Source of the DNA: Candidatus Gastranaerophilales bacterium
GTDB lineage: Bacteria > Cyanobacteriota > Vampirovibrionia > Gastranaerophilales > Gastranaerophilaceae
Direction of reading: 5' to 3'
NCBI GenBank assembly: GCA_944326475.1
Contig: CALVEC010000012.1
Span: 1 to 64,000 of the forward strand
DNA length: 64,000 nt
Under the pieces are notes generated by a model. It made no database searches, was not told the DNA's origin, and worked only from the letters and a program-made list of their open reading frames with translations. A program made the translations under genes and the position numbers. Shown here in pieces: positions 35,585 to 44,664 of the stretch. How positions within the stretch are numbered: position 1 is the stretch's first letter; every line of letters starts with the position of its first letter.

Positions 35585-37419
35585 CGGGAAAAGTAGTTTT
35601 TGAACTTCTGCCAGAAAGAGGAATCGTATTCTTCTGAAATCTCTTTGTATTTTTGTTTTAGGAGTCTTTCTATATTTTTTGATTCGACACTGGATATCTT
35701 TGATTTCAAAAGCTCAAGCGCTTGTTTTATTTTCTTATTTCTGACCAGTAAATCAACATATTCATAAATTATCAGGTTGTTATAAGGGTCGAGACGCAAG
35801 GCGTACGAATAATATAGCGAAGCGTTTGCAAAATCTTTGTTTTTGTCTGCTGCAATTGCTGCATTATACAAGTATTCGATTTTTGTCTCGTCAATAAGTG
35901 CTGCTTCTTTGTAATACAGAAATGCGTTTTCATATTCTTGTGATTCAAGATATAATTTTGCAAGAAATTCATAATATTCTGTATTAGCCGGCTGTAGTGT
36001 CACTGCCGTCTTTGCGCATTCAATGGCTCGATTTTTAAGCCCCTGTTTTTGGTATATCAGTGCTTTGTATTTGTATGCTTCTGCGGAGCTGTTGTCCAGT
36101 TTTATTGCATTATCAACAAATTTGAGCGCATGTGTGTAATGCCCTTGTTTTATAAATATTTTTGCATTTAACAAAAGTGCATAAATAAAGTGAGGATTCA
36201 GATATTGGACTTTTGTCAAAATATCCTGAGCCGTTTTATATTCGCCTGTTTCGCAATAGCAATCAGCAAGTTCACTCATGTATTCAAGAGACTTGGGCTT
36301 GAGAAAAATTGCTTTTTGAAGGGCTTCTATAGCTTCTTTGTACAGCGGAAATTTTTTGTATATTTTAGCCAGTGCATAATACAAAAAGTCATTCTTTTTC
36401 TCTGTTTCTTCTAACTGTGTTAGTGCATTTTTGGCATCTATAACATTGCCGTTTTCGGACTGGATAAGCGACTTAAGTATAATTGCATCCGGATATCCCG
36501 GAGCGGCTTCCAGCGTTTTTTCAATAGCTTCTTGCGCTTTTCTGTATTCTTTTTGCTGATAAGCCAGATATGCCAGTGAATATGAGTAAATTATATTTTC
36601 AGGTTCCAAAGAAAGCGCTTTTTTAAAGCTGTTTTCAGCTTCAGAAAGCCAGCCGTTCAGGGAATATGCTGTTCCGAGGTTGAAATAATACTGCGCATTC
36701 TGGGAATCTATTTTTATTGCAAACTGAAAATAATTTATTGCTGAAGCAATCTGGTGTTTTTCAATATTTATGAGTCCGAGATAATTGTAAGTTTTATCGC
36801 TTTGTATATCGTCTAGAATACTTAAAAACAGCTTTTCTGCCTCATCGAACATTTCCTGATTGTAATAGATAACAGCAAGATAATATTTTGAATCTGTATT
36901 TGAGGGGTAGTGTTCTGTTATATATGAAAAAAGTTCAGCAGCTTCTTCTATTTTTGAGAGTTTTAGATATGTGTATGCTTTTAAAAACAGCAGCCGTTCA
37001 TCTGTGTCCTGTGCATATGGTGAAGATGAAATTTCTTCAAGAAGTTTTTCGTGCTGTCCGCACTCAGAAAGCAGTTCGAGAAGAATAACAAAATTGTCTT
37101 TATCCGGTGCTGTTTGGTACAATTTTTCTGCAACTTCAAGTGCTTTAGCGTATTTTTTTGTGAATTTGTTTATATTAATTATTGTTCTTAATGTATCAAT
37201 GTGTAACGGGTTAATTTCCAGAATTTTTTCCGCGTATTCCTGAGAACGTTCAAAATTGTTCATCAGGTAATACAGATGAGAAATTTGCGAAAGTATTTCT
37301 ACATTTTCAGGCTCAATACAGAGTGCTTTGTAAAGTGACTCTATTGCTTGTTTGTAGTGTTTATCAGCTTGAAGCTGAAATGCCTGCTTTAAAAATTGTT
37401 CAGTTAAATTTTCACTCAT
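35581..37419 (-). CDS. Large tetratricopeptide-repeat protein
   Basis: The 612 residues consist almost wholly of TPR units (roughly 16, from residue 5 to 590), for example YYFNLGTAYSLNGWLSEAEN and PEYLKIGDCY-like pairs with conserved Gly/Ala/Tyr positions. There is no signal peptide, transmembrane segment or catalytic domain. It should act as a protein-binding scaffold in the cytoplasm. A TATAAT at 37430-37435 lies 10 bases before the ATG, giving a nearly leaderless mRNA with no Shine-Dalgarno site. The 3' end overlaps the metallopeptidase gene by 4 bases on the opposite strand. Confidence 0.85.
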   Translation of the reverse strand: MSENLTEQFLKQAFQLQADKHYKQAIESLYKALCIEPENVEILSQISHLYYLMNNFERSQEYAEKILEINPLHIDTLRTIININKFTKKYAKALEVAEKLYQTAPDKDNFVILLELLSECGQHEKLLEEISSSPYAQDTDERLLFLKAYTYLKLSKIEEAAELFSYITEHYPSNTDSKYYLAVIYYNQEMFDEAEKLFLSILDDIQSDKTYNYLGLINIEKHQIASAINYFQFAIKIDSQNAQYYFNLGTAYSLNGWLSEAENSFKKALSLEPENIIYSYSLAYLAYQQKEYRKAQEAIEKTLEAAPGYPDAIILKSLIQSENGNVIDAKNALTQLEETEKKNDFLYYALAKIYKKFPLYKEAIEALQKAIFLKPKSLEYMSELADCYCETGEYKTAQDILTKVQYLNPHFIYALLLNAKIFIKQGHYTHALKFVDNAIKLDNSSAEAYKYKALIYQKQGLKNRAIECAKTAVTLQPANTEYYEFLAKLYLESQEYENAFLYYKEAALIDETKIEYLYNAAIAADKNKDFANASLYYSYALRLDPYNNLIIYEYVDLLVRNKKIKQALELLKSKISSVESKNIERLLKQKYKEISEEYDSSFWQKFKNYFSR

Positions 37420-37563
37420 ATTAACATTAATTATAAGTTTAAATTCCGTTTTGGTAAACCCCTTTTTGTAAAATCTATTTTGCGGTGGTTATGTTATGCT
37501 TTTATGGTAGCAAAAAATATTTTTTACAAGCTTTATAAAAACAGATAACCGGTGAGGTAATTA

Positions 37564-37968
37564 ATGAAAATCGCAAATATTTATAATTCAATAGTAAATG
37601 TATTAAATGGTGTAAAAACCGAACGCAGCGGAATTGATAAAAACGGAAAGCGCTGGAAAAGTTACAGGTATGCTATAATGGAACCTCCGATTCATGTTAC
37701 GGTGAAAAAACTTCCATCCGGAACAAGAACCCGCTCTGTTTATACAGGAAGCAGTAGACTTATTGAACGTCAGATTCTCAAACCTGACGGCAGACAAATT
37801 TCTATGAAAGACAACACTATTACAATTCTGGAACCTTTTAAGAAGGTTAAATATATGCTGCTTGAGAAAGCTCCTAATTGGAAAGTTGTAAAAGAGCAAA
37901 TTATTCCTGTTGGTTTTAGGAGTTTGTTTGATGCAAAAATCAAGAGTCAAATATTTAAAATCCGCTAA
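37564..37968 (+). CDS. Small basic protein, unknown
   Basis: The 134-residue protein is rich in Lys and Arg and looks beta-rich (PPIHVTVKKLPSGTRTRSVYTG). It has a GGTGAGG site and good coding character but no family I recognise. Its 3' end overlaps the peptide-binding lipoprotein gene by 4 bases on the opposite strand. A nucleic-acid-binding role is possible from its charge only. Confidence 0.65.
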   Translation: MKIANIYNSIVNVLNGVKTERSGIDKNGKRWKSYRYAIMEPPIHVTVKKLPSGTRTRSVYTGSSRLIERQILKPDGRQISMKDNTITILEPFKKVKYMLLEKAPNWKVVKEQIIPVGFRSLFDAKIKSQIFKIR

Positions 37969-39818
37969 TCTTTCAACACGTAAATTTCTTCTATGTTGTG
38001 CATTACTCCGCCAATTTCAGTTGGATGAAGATTTCCGAATTTTTTTCTGACGGCATAGATTAATAGCGGAGAATATAAGTATATCAGAGGTTTTTGGTCA
38101 TAAATAAGCTGTTGGTATTCTTCATACAGCGTTTTTCTTTTGTTGAAATCCAATTCAAGAGCGGCAGCATCAAATATTTCATCCAGCCGTTTTTCCCAAG
38201 GTAAAAGCTTTGCAGATTCACCATCCGAGCGCATATTAAAAAGATGCAAAGTTCCGTTTGAATACCATACATTTTTACCGCCGTACGGCTCCAAAGGACT
38301 GCCTGTAAAACCAAGTATTACCATATCCCAGTCTTTTGTGTTTGTGAGTTTGTTAACGAGGGTATTAAATTCTATAGGCTTAAAATTAACACTCATTCCA
38401 AGGTCTTCAAGATCCTGTTTTATCATAACCCCTATAGATTCACGTTCTGTATTGCCGGCATTTGTATACAAATCAAATTCAACTTTGTTGCCGTCTTTGT
38501 CTTTTAGTTTTCCGTTTTTATCTTTTGTAAAACCTGACTCGGAGAGTAGTTCCGCAGCTTTTTTCATATCCTGCGGGTGACCTTTTGCAACTTTTTCATT
38601 TAAATAAATTGAAGATAACGGCTCCGGGGTAAAAAGGGGCGCACCGACTCCGCTTGCTATGTTAAACACAATATTTTCACGGTCGACAGCATAGTCAACA
38701 GCTTTTCTGAAATTCAAATCGTTAAACCATTTTTGTTTTATCGGATTAACATAATATTTTCCGTTCTGATTTTTTCTGTCATTCAGATTTATGCCGAGAT
38801 ACATTGTGCCTGTGTTTGGTCCAAGGTTGAAAATTTTGTAGTCTGAATGCTTTTCCTGTTCTTTAAAGACGGAAACATTTGTCCCCCTTAATCCTACAAC
38901 ATCAAGTTCTTTTGATTTGAACTTAAGCAGTTCATTATTTAAATCGCCTACTATCAGCATAATATATTTATCAATGTATGGAAGTTTCTGCCCCTTTTCA
39001 TCTATTTTATAGTAGTCAGGGTTGCGTTCGTAAACGATTCTCTGCGCAGGCACATATTCTTTGAGTCTGAAAGCTCCGCTTGTCACAAGTTCTTCCGGTT
39101 TTACCGAAGAACTCCAAAAAGAATCAAAGGCTCTCGGTCCTTTGTCTGTAATTTTTTTCAGTATATGTTTGGGGGCAATGGGGACGCTGATTTGTCTTAA
39201 AAATGGGGAAAAGGGTTTTGGTGTAACGAATTTGACAGTATATTTATCAATTTTTGAGACTGTGGGTAATTCTCCGTTTATATACATAGCGTCTCTGGTG
39301 CTTGTGTTTCCGTAGCCGCCAAAGATTATTGTGTTCCAGGTGTATTCAACGTCGTCTGCCGTAATTTCTTTGCCGTCAGACCATTTTAACCCTTTTCTGA
39401 GTTCTATAAGATAAGTTTTTTTGTCGGGTAATGTTTTTATAGATTTTGCCATCTTCGGAATGACTTCGCCTGTATATGCGTCTGTGGTAACAAGACTGTC
39501 GAACATAATCTCGCTTGCTGCAGAAGATGTATTATCTTTAGAATTCCAGGGGTTAAATGTCTTTGGACCTTCTCCGATAGTACTTACGACAACATCACCG
39601 CCGTATTCACCGGCAGGTTTTCTTGAGAGCAGGTAGTCCGTACCGTCAATTGTCTTTGTCTTCTGCGGGTAAACAACACCGTAAGTTTCAGCTTTGTTAG
39701 TGCTTTTTTGCTTTATTGTATCAAGTTCCGGTCTGTCAACTCTTATGCAGGCAGCAAGAAAAAGTCCTGCAAAAATTAATAATGATAATATGTAAACTCT
39801 GCCCTTTGTCATTCTCAT
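37965..39818 (-). CDS. ABC transporter substrate-binding lipoprotein, peptide/nickel family 5
   Basis: The 617 residues begin with a lipoprotein signal (hydrophobic core then LAAC at residues 20-23), giving a lipid-anchored Cys23. The SBP family 5 signature is present: SAASEIMFDSLVTTD, KSIKTLPDKKTYLIELRKGLKWSDGKEITADDVEYTW region (about residues 100-160), and a C-terminal NPDYY/ADRNP-type motif. Such proteins capture oligopeptides, dipeptides or nickel for an ABC importer. The permease and ATPase genes are not adjacent, so partners are elsewhere. It may take up peptides, fitting a fermentative lifestyle. Confidence 0.9.
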   Translation of the reverse strand: MRMTKGRVYILSLLIFAGLFLAACIRVDRPELDTIKQKSTNKAETYGVVYPQKTKTIDGTDYLLSRKPAGEYGGDVVVSTIGEGPKTFNPWNSKDNTSSAASEIMFDSLVTTDAYTGEVIPKMAKSIKTLPDKKTYLIELRKGLKWSDGKEITADDVEYTWNTIIFGGYGNTSTRDAMYINGELPTVSKIDKYTVKFVTPKPFSPFLRQISVPIAPKHILKKITDKGPRAFDSFWSSSVKPEELVTSGAFRLKEYVPAQRIVYERNPDYYKIDEKGQKLPYIDKYIMLIVGDLNNELLKFKSKELDVVGLRGTNVSVFKEQEKHSDYKIFNLGPNTGTMYLGINLNDRKNQNGKYYVNPIKQKWFNDLNFRKAVDYAVDRENIVFNIASGVGAPLFTPEPLSSIYLNEKVAKGHPQDMKKAAELLSESGFTKDKNGKLKDKDGNKVEFDLYTNAGNTERESIGVMIKQDLEDLGMSVNFKPIEFNTLVNKLTNTKDWDMVILGFTGSPLEPYGGKNVWYSNGTLHLFNMRSDGESAKLLPWEKRLDEIFDAAALELDFNKRKTLYEEYQQLIYDQKPLIYLYSPLLIYAVRKKFGNLHPTEIGGVMHNIEEIYVLKD

Positions 39819-39886
39819 TTTTAAAATTTAGCACAAATCATAAAATTTTTCACACTGCCTTTATGTACAATTTTTAATTGCCTTGA

Positions 39887-41263
39887 TTATGCAGCAGTTG
39901 AGTAGGCAGCCTCTTTGTTTGCTTTGTATATTTCCATTAGTTCTTTCCAGCCTTCAATAAATTCGACATTGTTGATTAAGACTGATTTTGGAATGCCTGC
40001 ATGGTGTATTCGCGGCAGAAGTTCTTCAACAGGATATCTGATTGGCTCGTCTTTGCCGTCGTCTGTGTCGTTGCATACAAAATATTCTTTTCCGTTTTTG
40101 CCTTTTTCAATACCGATTATGGTTATTTCATGACCGCCTATAACAATATTATCGTTGTCGCAATATGTATAACCGATAATTACATTGTCACCCAGGTTCA
40201 ATGTATCTCTGATATGTTGGAGTGTTTCGCTTTGTTCGCATTCATAGCCTATAAGCTTTCCGTTATCATCCATTTTTTGATAAGTGACACAGACTTTGCC
40301 TTTTCCTGTTGCAAGTTCTTCTGCAAAGTTCTTTTCTATGTCAATAAGTCCGCTGTCATCGTCATTATACTTTGGTATTCTTCTGTCAATCATTGAATCG
40401 TAAGTGTTTTGCGCTCCGACATTCATAAAAGTAGATTGCATAAGTACGTCAATAACAGAACGTTCTCCCTTGTCCCAGTAAGTGTTTTGTACTCTGGCCC
40501 GCAAAATCGCATTTCTGTCAGGTTTTAGTTCAACTTCCAGTGTGTTCCAATCCAGCATCTTGTGTGGTGTTTTGAAGGCATCAAGCATCCAGATGGTATT
40601 TATAAAGCTTTGTGACAGATTATTTATATCAATTCTTTTTGTAACACTCATCTTTTCAGAAGAAAGACTTTCTGCCATTCTTGCAAACTCCGCAGGCATT
40701 TTGTGTGCAAGATTGAACTCGATACTTGCCGCGGGACATGTACTTGAATGAACGTCAAGATTTTCATTAGTAAACGGGATATTCGAGTTTACTGGGGTTG
40801 CTGATGAAAGTATTTCTGCTCTTGCTTTTTCCGGAAGGTCTCCGAATTTTTGGGTAATAATAAAAGGAAAATCTATTGTTTCTATAGTTTCTTTTAATAT
40901 GGTTTCTTTATTTAACCCCATAATTCTCGGGTTTTGGACTATTTTGTACAAGTTGTCCAAAACAGTGCTTCTGTCGTTAGAAATATTGTTCAGCAGTTTT
41001 CCTTCTTTTAACAGCTTATTTAGAGTTCTTTTTGTTTTTCGGTCAAGCATTTCAGAGACGGCGTTGTATTTTGTTTTCTCCTCTTTGGTGGAAAGTGAAG
41101 TTCTGAGAGTGTAAACAGGCTGAGCTGCAGGCATGCCTGTATTAGCGGAAGGTTTTCTGTTTATCATCGGAAATACGGCAGAAAACGCCGGTGTCGACGC
41201 TGTTTTTTTGACACCCGGTGTGTATATAGAATTATTATAATAATTAATTGCTTGTATATTCAC
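39887..41263 (-). CDS. Possible papain-like cysteine protease, otherwise unknown
   Basis: The 458 residues start at GTG with a GGTGGAAG site. The N-terminus (1-60) is flexible and Ala/Pro/Ser-rich. Residue C176 sits at the head of a helix (SSTCPAASIEFNLA); H378 lies in a strand pair (GGHEITIIGIEKG), and D399/D401 follow in YFVCNDTDDG. This Cys-His-Asp order and spacing is that of C39/papain-fold peptidases and related transglutaminase-like enzymes. No family match is certain. A signal peptide is not evident. It could be a secreted effector or a cytoplasmic protease. Monocistronic. Confidence 0.65.
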   Translation of the reverse strand: MNIQAINYYNNSIYTPGVKKTASTPAFSAVFPMINRKPSANTGMPAAQPVYTLRTSLSTKEEKTKYNAVSEMLDRKTKRTLNKLLKEGKLLNNISNDRSTVLDNLYKIVQNPRIMGLNKETILKETIETIDFPFIITQKFGDLPEKARAEILSSATPVNSNIPFTNENLDVHSSTCPAASIEFNLAHKMPAEFARMAESLSSEKMSVTKRIDINNLSQSFINTIWMLDAFKTPHKMLDWNTLEVELKPDRNAILRARVQNTYWDKGERSVIDVLMQSTFMNVGAQNTYDSMIDRRIPKYNDDDSGLIDIEKNFAEELATGKGKVCVTYQKMDDNGKLIGYECEQSETLQHIRDTLNLGDNVIIGYTYCDNDNIVIGGHEITIIGIEKGKNGKEYFVCNDTDDGKDEPIRYPVEELLPRIHHAGIPKSVLINNVEFIEGWKELMEIYKANKEAAYSTAA

Positions 41264-41379
41264 GTTACTTCCACCTTAACTATATAAAAACGGATGGTTA
41301 AAAAATTTGCCCTTTTTTATAAAAATTAATAAGTAATATTAAGCTGGTTAAGTACATAAAATTTTGTGGCTTAAATTTT

Positions 41380-42093
41380 CTAAAGCGGTGATTTTTTTAT
41401 GGTTTGGGTTTTCCTCGGATATTTGTCCGGAGTTCTGTCTGTTTTTTTTATGATAATGAGTTCTCTTGTGTAGTCTTCTTTCAACGGCAGATTGTAGTTT
41501 ATCGTGTCTGTGATTTCACAGTTAAGTATTGACAGGGCATTTTGGGCATTTTTGATTTCATCAGGACTGTTTTTGGATTTGTAAGCTATAAAATAGCCGC
41601 CCTGTTTTACATAAGGTATAGCGTATTCCAGTATAATGTTAAGCGGTGCTACTGCTCTTGAGACTGCTATATCGAAAAATTCTCGTTTATCTTTCTCCAG
41701 GTTTTCAACCCTGAGACAAAGCGGGTGAAGGTTTTCAAGCATAAGCTCTTTTTTTGCAAGCTCAATAAAACCGATTTTTTTAGCAATTGAATCTATCGGA
41801 TAAATTTCAAAGTTTTTGAAAAAGACGGCTATCGGTATAGCCGGAAAACCGCCGCCTGAACCAATATCAAGGAGTGATAGTTTTTTGTTCTTGATGTTGT
41901 ATTTTTCCAAAAACAGATTTATGGCAAGTGAGTCAAAAATATGTTTTTCAAATAAAACATTCTCATCGTTTTTACTGACAAGATTTGTATGTGAGTTATA
42001 TATTTTAAAAACAGAAATAAACTCATTCAGTTTTGTTCGTTCTTTTACTCTGCAATCGAGGTGCAGAGTTGATTCTATTTTTTCAAATTCCAT
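41380..42093 (-). CDS. rsmG: 16S rRNA (guanine527-N7)-methyltransferase
   Basis: Methylates G527 of 16S rRNA using SAM. The SAM-binding motif LLDIGSGGGFPAIPIA, the D/E in DSIAKK and the VSRAVAPL motif mark the RsmG/GidB family. The frame opens at 42126, but GGAAAG lies 5 bases before the ATG at 42093, which yields MEFEKIE and 237 residues, close to the usual length. The start overlaps the end of the upstream NTPase-TPR gene by 11 bases, so the two are coupled. Confidence 0.9.
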   Translation of the reverse strand: MEFEKIESTLHLDCRVKERTKLNEFISVFKIYNSHTNLVSKNDENVLFEKHIFDSLAINLFLEKYNIKNKKLSLLDIGSGGGFPAIPIAVFFKNFEIYPIDSIAKKIGFIELAKKELMLENLHPLCLRVENLEKDKREFFDIAVSRAVAPLNIILEYAIPYVKQGGYFIAYKSKNSPDEIKNAQNALSILNCEITDTINYNLPLKEDYTRELIIIKKTDRTPDKYPRKTQTIKKSPL

Positions 42094-44530
42094 TAGTGCT
42101 TTCCAATATCTTTTGTACAACGTCATCTTCGAGCAGCATTTTAAGCTCTTTTATTCTTTGGCTCGTAAAATCTTCGTTCTCAGGTTTAAACCCTTCTTTC
42201 TCTGCGGTTTTTTCAGCCAGAACAAATGCCTTTAGCGCCTTTTCGTAATTTTTCATTTCAAAATAACATTCCCCTGCATTTACATAAGAAGAATTTATGT
42301 AAACTTTTTCATTGAGGCGTTTTGCGGAAGAAAGCGCTTTCAGGGTGTAGTTAAGTGATTTTTCCAGGTCTCTTTTTTTGAAAATTAATGCAAGGTTGGT
42401 GCAAATATAATAAATTCCGTCATAATTCGTATTTTTTAAATCAACTTTTAGTGCGTTATTGTAGTTTATTGCACATTCTTTTATATTGCCGGTTTCTTTG
42501 TAAATTTCAGCAAGGTTTGTATATGCCGAGGAGAGATAAGGATTTTCGTCTTTGATTGCTGAGCATTTTTCGTAATACTTTTTCGCCATTTCAATCTGCG
42601 CATTGTCATCCAATATCAGTGCATATTTGAAATAAGCTTCGGCAAGAAATGCCGGACTGTCTATAACAGACGCCATCTGAAACGCTTTTTGATAGTACAT
42701 AACAGCTTTCTCAAGGTTTGATGAATCTTCTTCGATTTCAGCAAGTGCTATATAAGCGTACCCTATTGTGCTTTTTGCCGTATTGACCGGGTCATTAACA
42801 AACCCTTCATAAATACGGCGTGCCGCAGTATATTTATATGCTTCTTTGTATATTTTTCCCAGCGCCAGGAGTGCCAGATTTGCGCTTTCGTTGTCATTTA
42901 GCTCTCTGTAATATTCAATAAGTCTGTTACTGTATAAGATTGCAGAATCGACATTGTTGTTTTTTTGAGCGGTTGAAATAAGTCCGTTTAAGATTTCTGC
43001 AAGACATTCTTTGTAGTGCAGTGATTGCTTTTGTTCATAGGCTTGTTTGTATTTTGCATAAGCTTCTACGTATTCACGTGCTTCCGCCAGCTTCTTTGCT
43101 TCAATTAGCAGGTTTTCTGTGTCTATAATTTCAGGTTCGGTCGGCTGCTGAATTTCTGCGGGTGTGTTTCTGTTTGCTCCTTCTTTGTTTAAATCAACAG
43201 GAATACCCAATAGAGCTAGTTCTTCCGCTGTCAATTTGTATTTGCTTTCTACGGTTTCTTCTTTTTTAGGCAGCAGTCTTTTCTTTTCAACAGGCAGTCT
43301 CGGATGTTTTTTTTCAGCAAGACTTCTGTTGATTTTCCAGTCTGTGTTGCCGCTCATGTAAGTTAGAAGCGAGGCGTTTATATCCTGTTTCTTCTTTGGC
43401 ATTTCTGCGGGTAAAAGTGCGCTGTGATAAGATATTTGCATTCTCATTGTCGCTCTCGAAATCGGAAGCGCCCGTCTTGCCGGTTTTTGCGGGAGTTCTG
43501 AGTCGTAAAAGTCAACCAGGAATTTGTGGAGTTTTATTTTGTCAAAATGAGGAATCATCCCGTAAACATACTGTTTTACTTCAGGTTTCAGAAACAAAAA
43601 TCCATTTTCTTTTGTAATAATCCGTTTTTCTACAAAGTACCCGAGCTGTTCTCTTGTAATAAGGTCAAAGTTAAGCAAAAAAGCATCCGTAAGCCCGAGG
43701 TTTATGACCGCAAGAATCTGGAGTGTTTTTTTGTATTTGTCGGGGACCAGAGAAGTTAGTTTTTGGAGTATGAAATTTTTGAAATTCAGATTTTTAGATT
43801 TATATTCGTTATAAAGTTTTTCCAGCGAGATATTTAGTGTTTTGGCAATGCTTACTGTATAAAAAACATAATTTATATCGCCGTCAATGTCTTCATATAA
43901 GTTTTTTACTTCTTTTTCAGAATATTCAATACTGTTGTGATTAAAAAGTTTTTCTGTTTGTTTTTCTGAAAAAGGTGGTATTTCTATAGTGAATACCGGC
44001 ATTTCTGCATCTATCGGCACTTTATCGTTTACTGCTGCTATTATTTTTATATTTTTTAGCTTGGCAAGGTATTCTATAAAGTTTACAATATGCGGGCGGC
44101 TTTTTTCTGTTATATTCTCAAGCGAATCAAAAAAAACAACTACCTTTTTGTTCGTATGGGAAAAGAAATTGGAAATTTTTTGAACAAGCGAATGTGTTTC
44201 AATTTTTGGAATACTTATTAACCCCTGCTGATAATACCGTTTCAGGTCGTTAAAAAAGCTCAAAAATATATCATCTACAGTCGATGCTTCAAAAAACTTG
44301 AATCTGAAAACGATAGTTTTGGGTTCTGTGTTATCCAAAACAAAATTAATCAACTCTGTCTTGAAACATCCGGATTTTGATTTCACAAGACAAAAATCGT
44401 TGCTTTCATCGAGAATAAATTCAGCGATTTGACTCACAGAATCAAGTAATTCCGTCAGGACAAAATTGTCTTTAGCCTTTGATTTTAGCTGTTCAAACAT
44501 TTTTTGCTGTTTTTCCAAAATCCTATCCAT
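42083..44530 (-). CDS. STAND-like NTPase-TPR protein with damaged P-loop
   Basis: The 815 residues have an NTPase-like N-terminal half (about 20-330): the Walker A position reads KSKSGCFKT (residues 50-58) with the lysine and threonine kept but the glycine before lysine replaced by Phe; a Walker B strand VVVFFDSLEN follows at 130-139, and a winged-helix-like segment near 260-340. Residues about 350-460 are a low-complexity linker, and 470-800 are TPR units (AYIALAEIEEDSSNLEKAVM, SAYTNLAEIYKETGN). The layout is that of STAND regulators such as MalT without a DNA-binding end. Role unknown; signalling or scaffolding is an inference. An extended -10 box 6 bases upstream suggests a leaderless mRNA. 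Confidence 0.75.
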   Translation of the reverse strand: MDRILEKQQKMFEQLKSKAKDNFVLTELLDSVSQIAEFILDESNDFCLVKSKSGCFKTELINFVLDNTEPKTIVFRFKFFEASTVDDIFLSFFNDLKRYYQQGLISIPKIETHSLVQKISNFFSHTNKKVVVFFDSLENITEKSRPHIVNFIEYLAKLKNIKIIAAVNDKVPIDAEMPVFTIEIPPFSEKQTEKLFNHNSIEYSEKEVKNLYEDIDGDINYVFYTVSIAKTLNISLEKLYNEYKSKNLNFKNFILQKLTSLVPDKYKKTLQILAVINLGLTDAFLLNFDLITREQLGYFVEKRIITKENGFLFLKPEVKQYVYGMIPHFDKIKLHKFLVDFYDSELPQKPARRALPISRATMRMQISYHSALLPAEMPKKKQDINASLLTYMSGNTDWKINRSLAEKKHPRLPVEKKRLLPKKEETVESKYKLTAEELALLGIPVDLNKEGANRNTPAEIQQPTEPEIIDTENLLIEAKKLAEAREYVEAYAKYKQAYEQKQSLHYKECLAEILNGLISTAQKNNNVDSAILYSNRLIEYYRELNDNESANLALLALGKIYKEAYKYTAARRIYEGFVNDPVNTAKSTIGYAYIALAEIEEDSSNLEKAVMYYQKAFQMASVIDSPAFLAEAYFKYALILDDNAQIEMAKKYYEKCSAIKDENPYLSSAYTNLAEIYKETGNIKECAINYNNALKVDLKNTNYDGIYYICTNLALIFKKRDLEKSLNYTLKALSSAKRLNEKVYINSSYVNAGECYFEMKNYEKALKAFVLAEKTAEKEGFKPENEDFTSQRIKELKMLLEDDVVQKILESTNGI

Positions 44531-44536
44531 GCAAGT

Positions 44537-44545
44537 ATTCTATCA
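44537..44545 (-). promoter_or_regulatory. Extended -10 box, leaderless arrangement
   Basis: On the minus strand TGATAGAAT (TGnTAnAAT) ends 6 bases before the ATG at 44530. No Shine-Dalgarno sequence is present. Confidence 0.5.
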
Positions 44546-44615
44546 TATTTAAGCCTTACAGGGCAATTTTTGCATTTTGACGACATAAAAACATAGTGCA
44601 ATATCATTTTATCTC

Positions 44616-44624
44616 TGGTACAAT
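44616..44624 (+). promoter_or_regulatory. Extended -10 box of the M16 peptidase operon
   Basis: TGGTACAAT fits TGnTAnAAT. Transcription would start near 44631, leaving a short leader with AGAGGTT before the GTG at 44665. The -35 region is weak. Confidence 0.5.
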
Positions 44625-44664
44625 ATACGCGTAGTATTTACTGATGTTAATAGAGGTTACAAAA

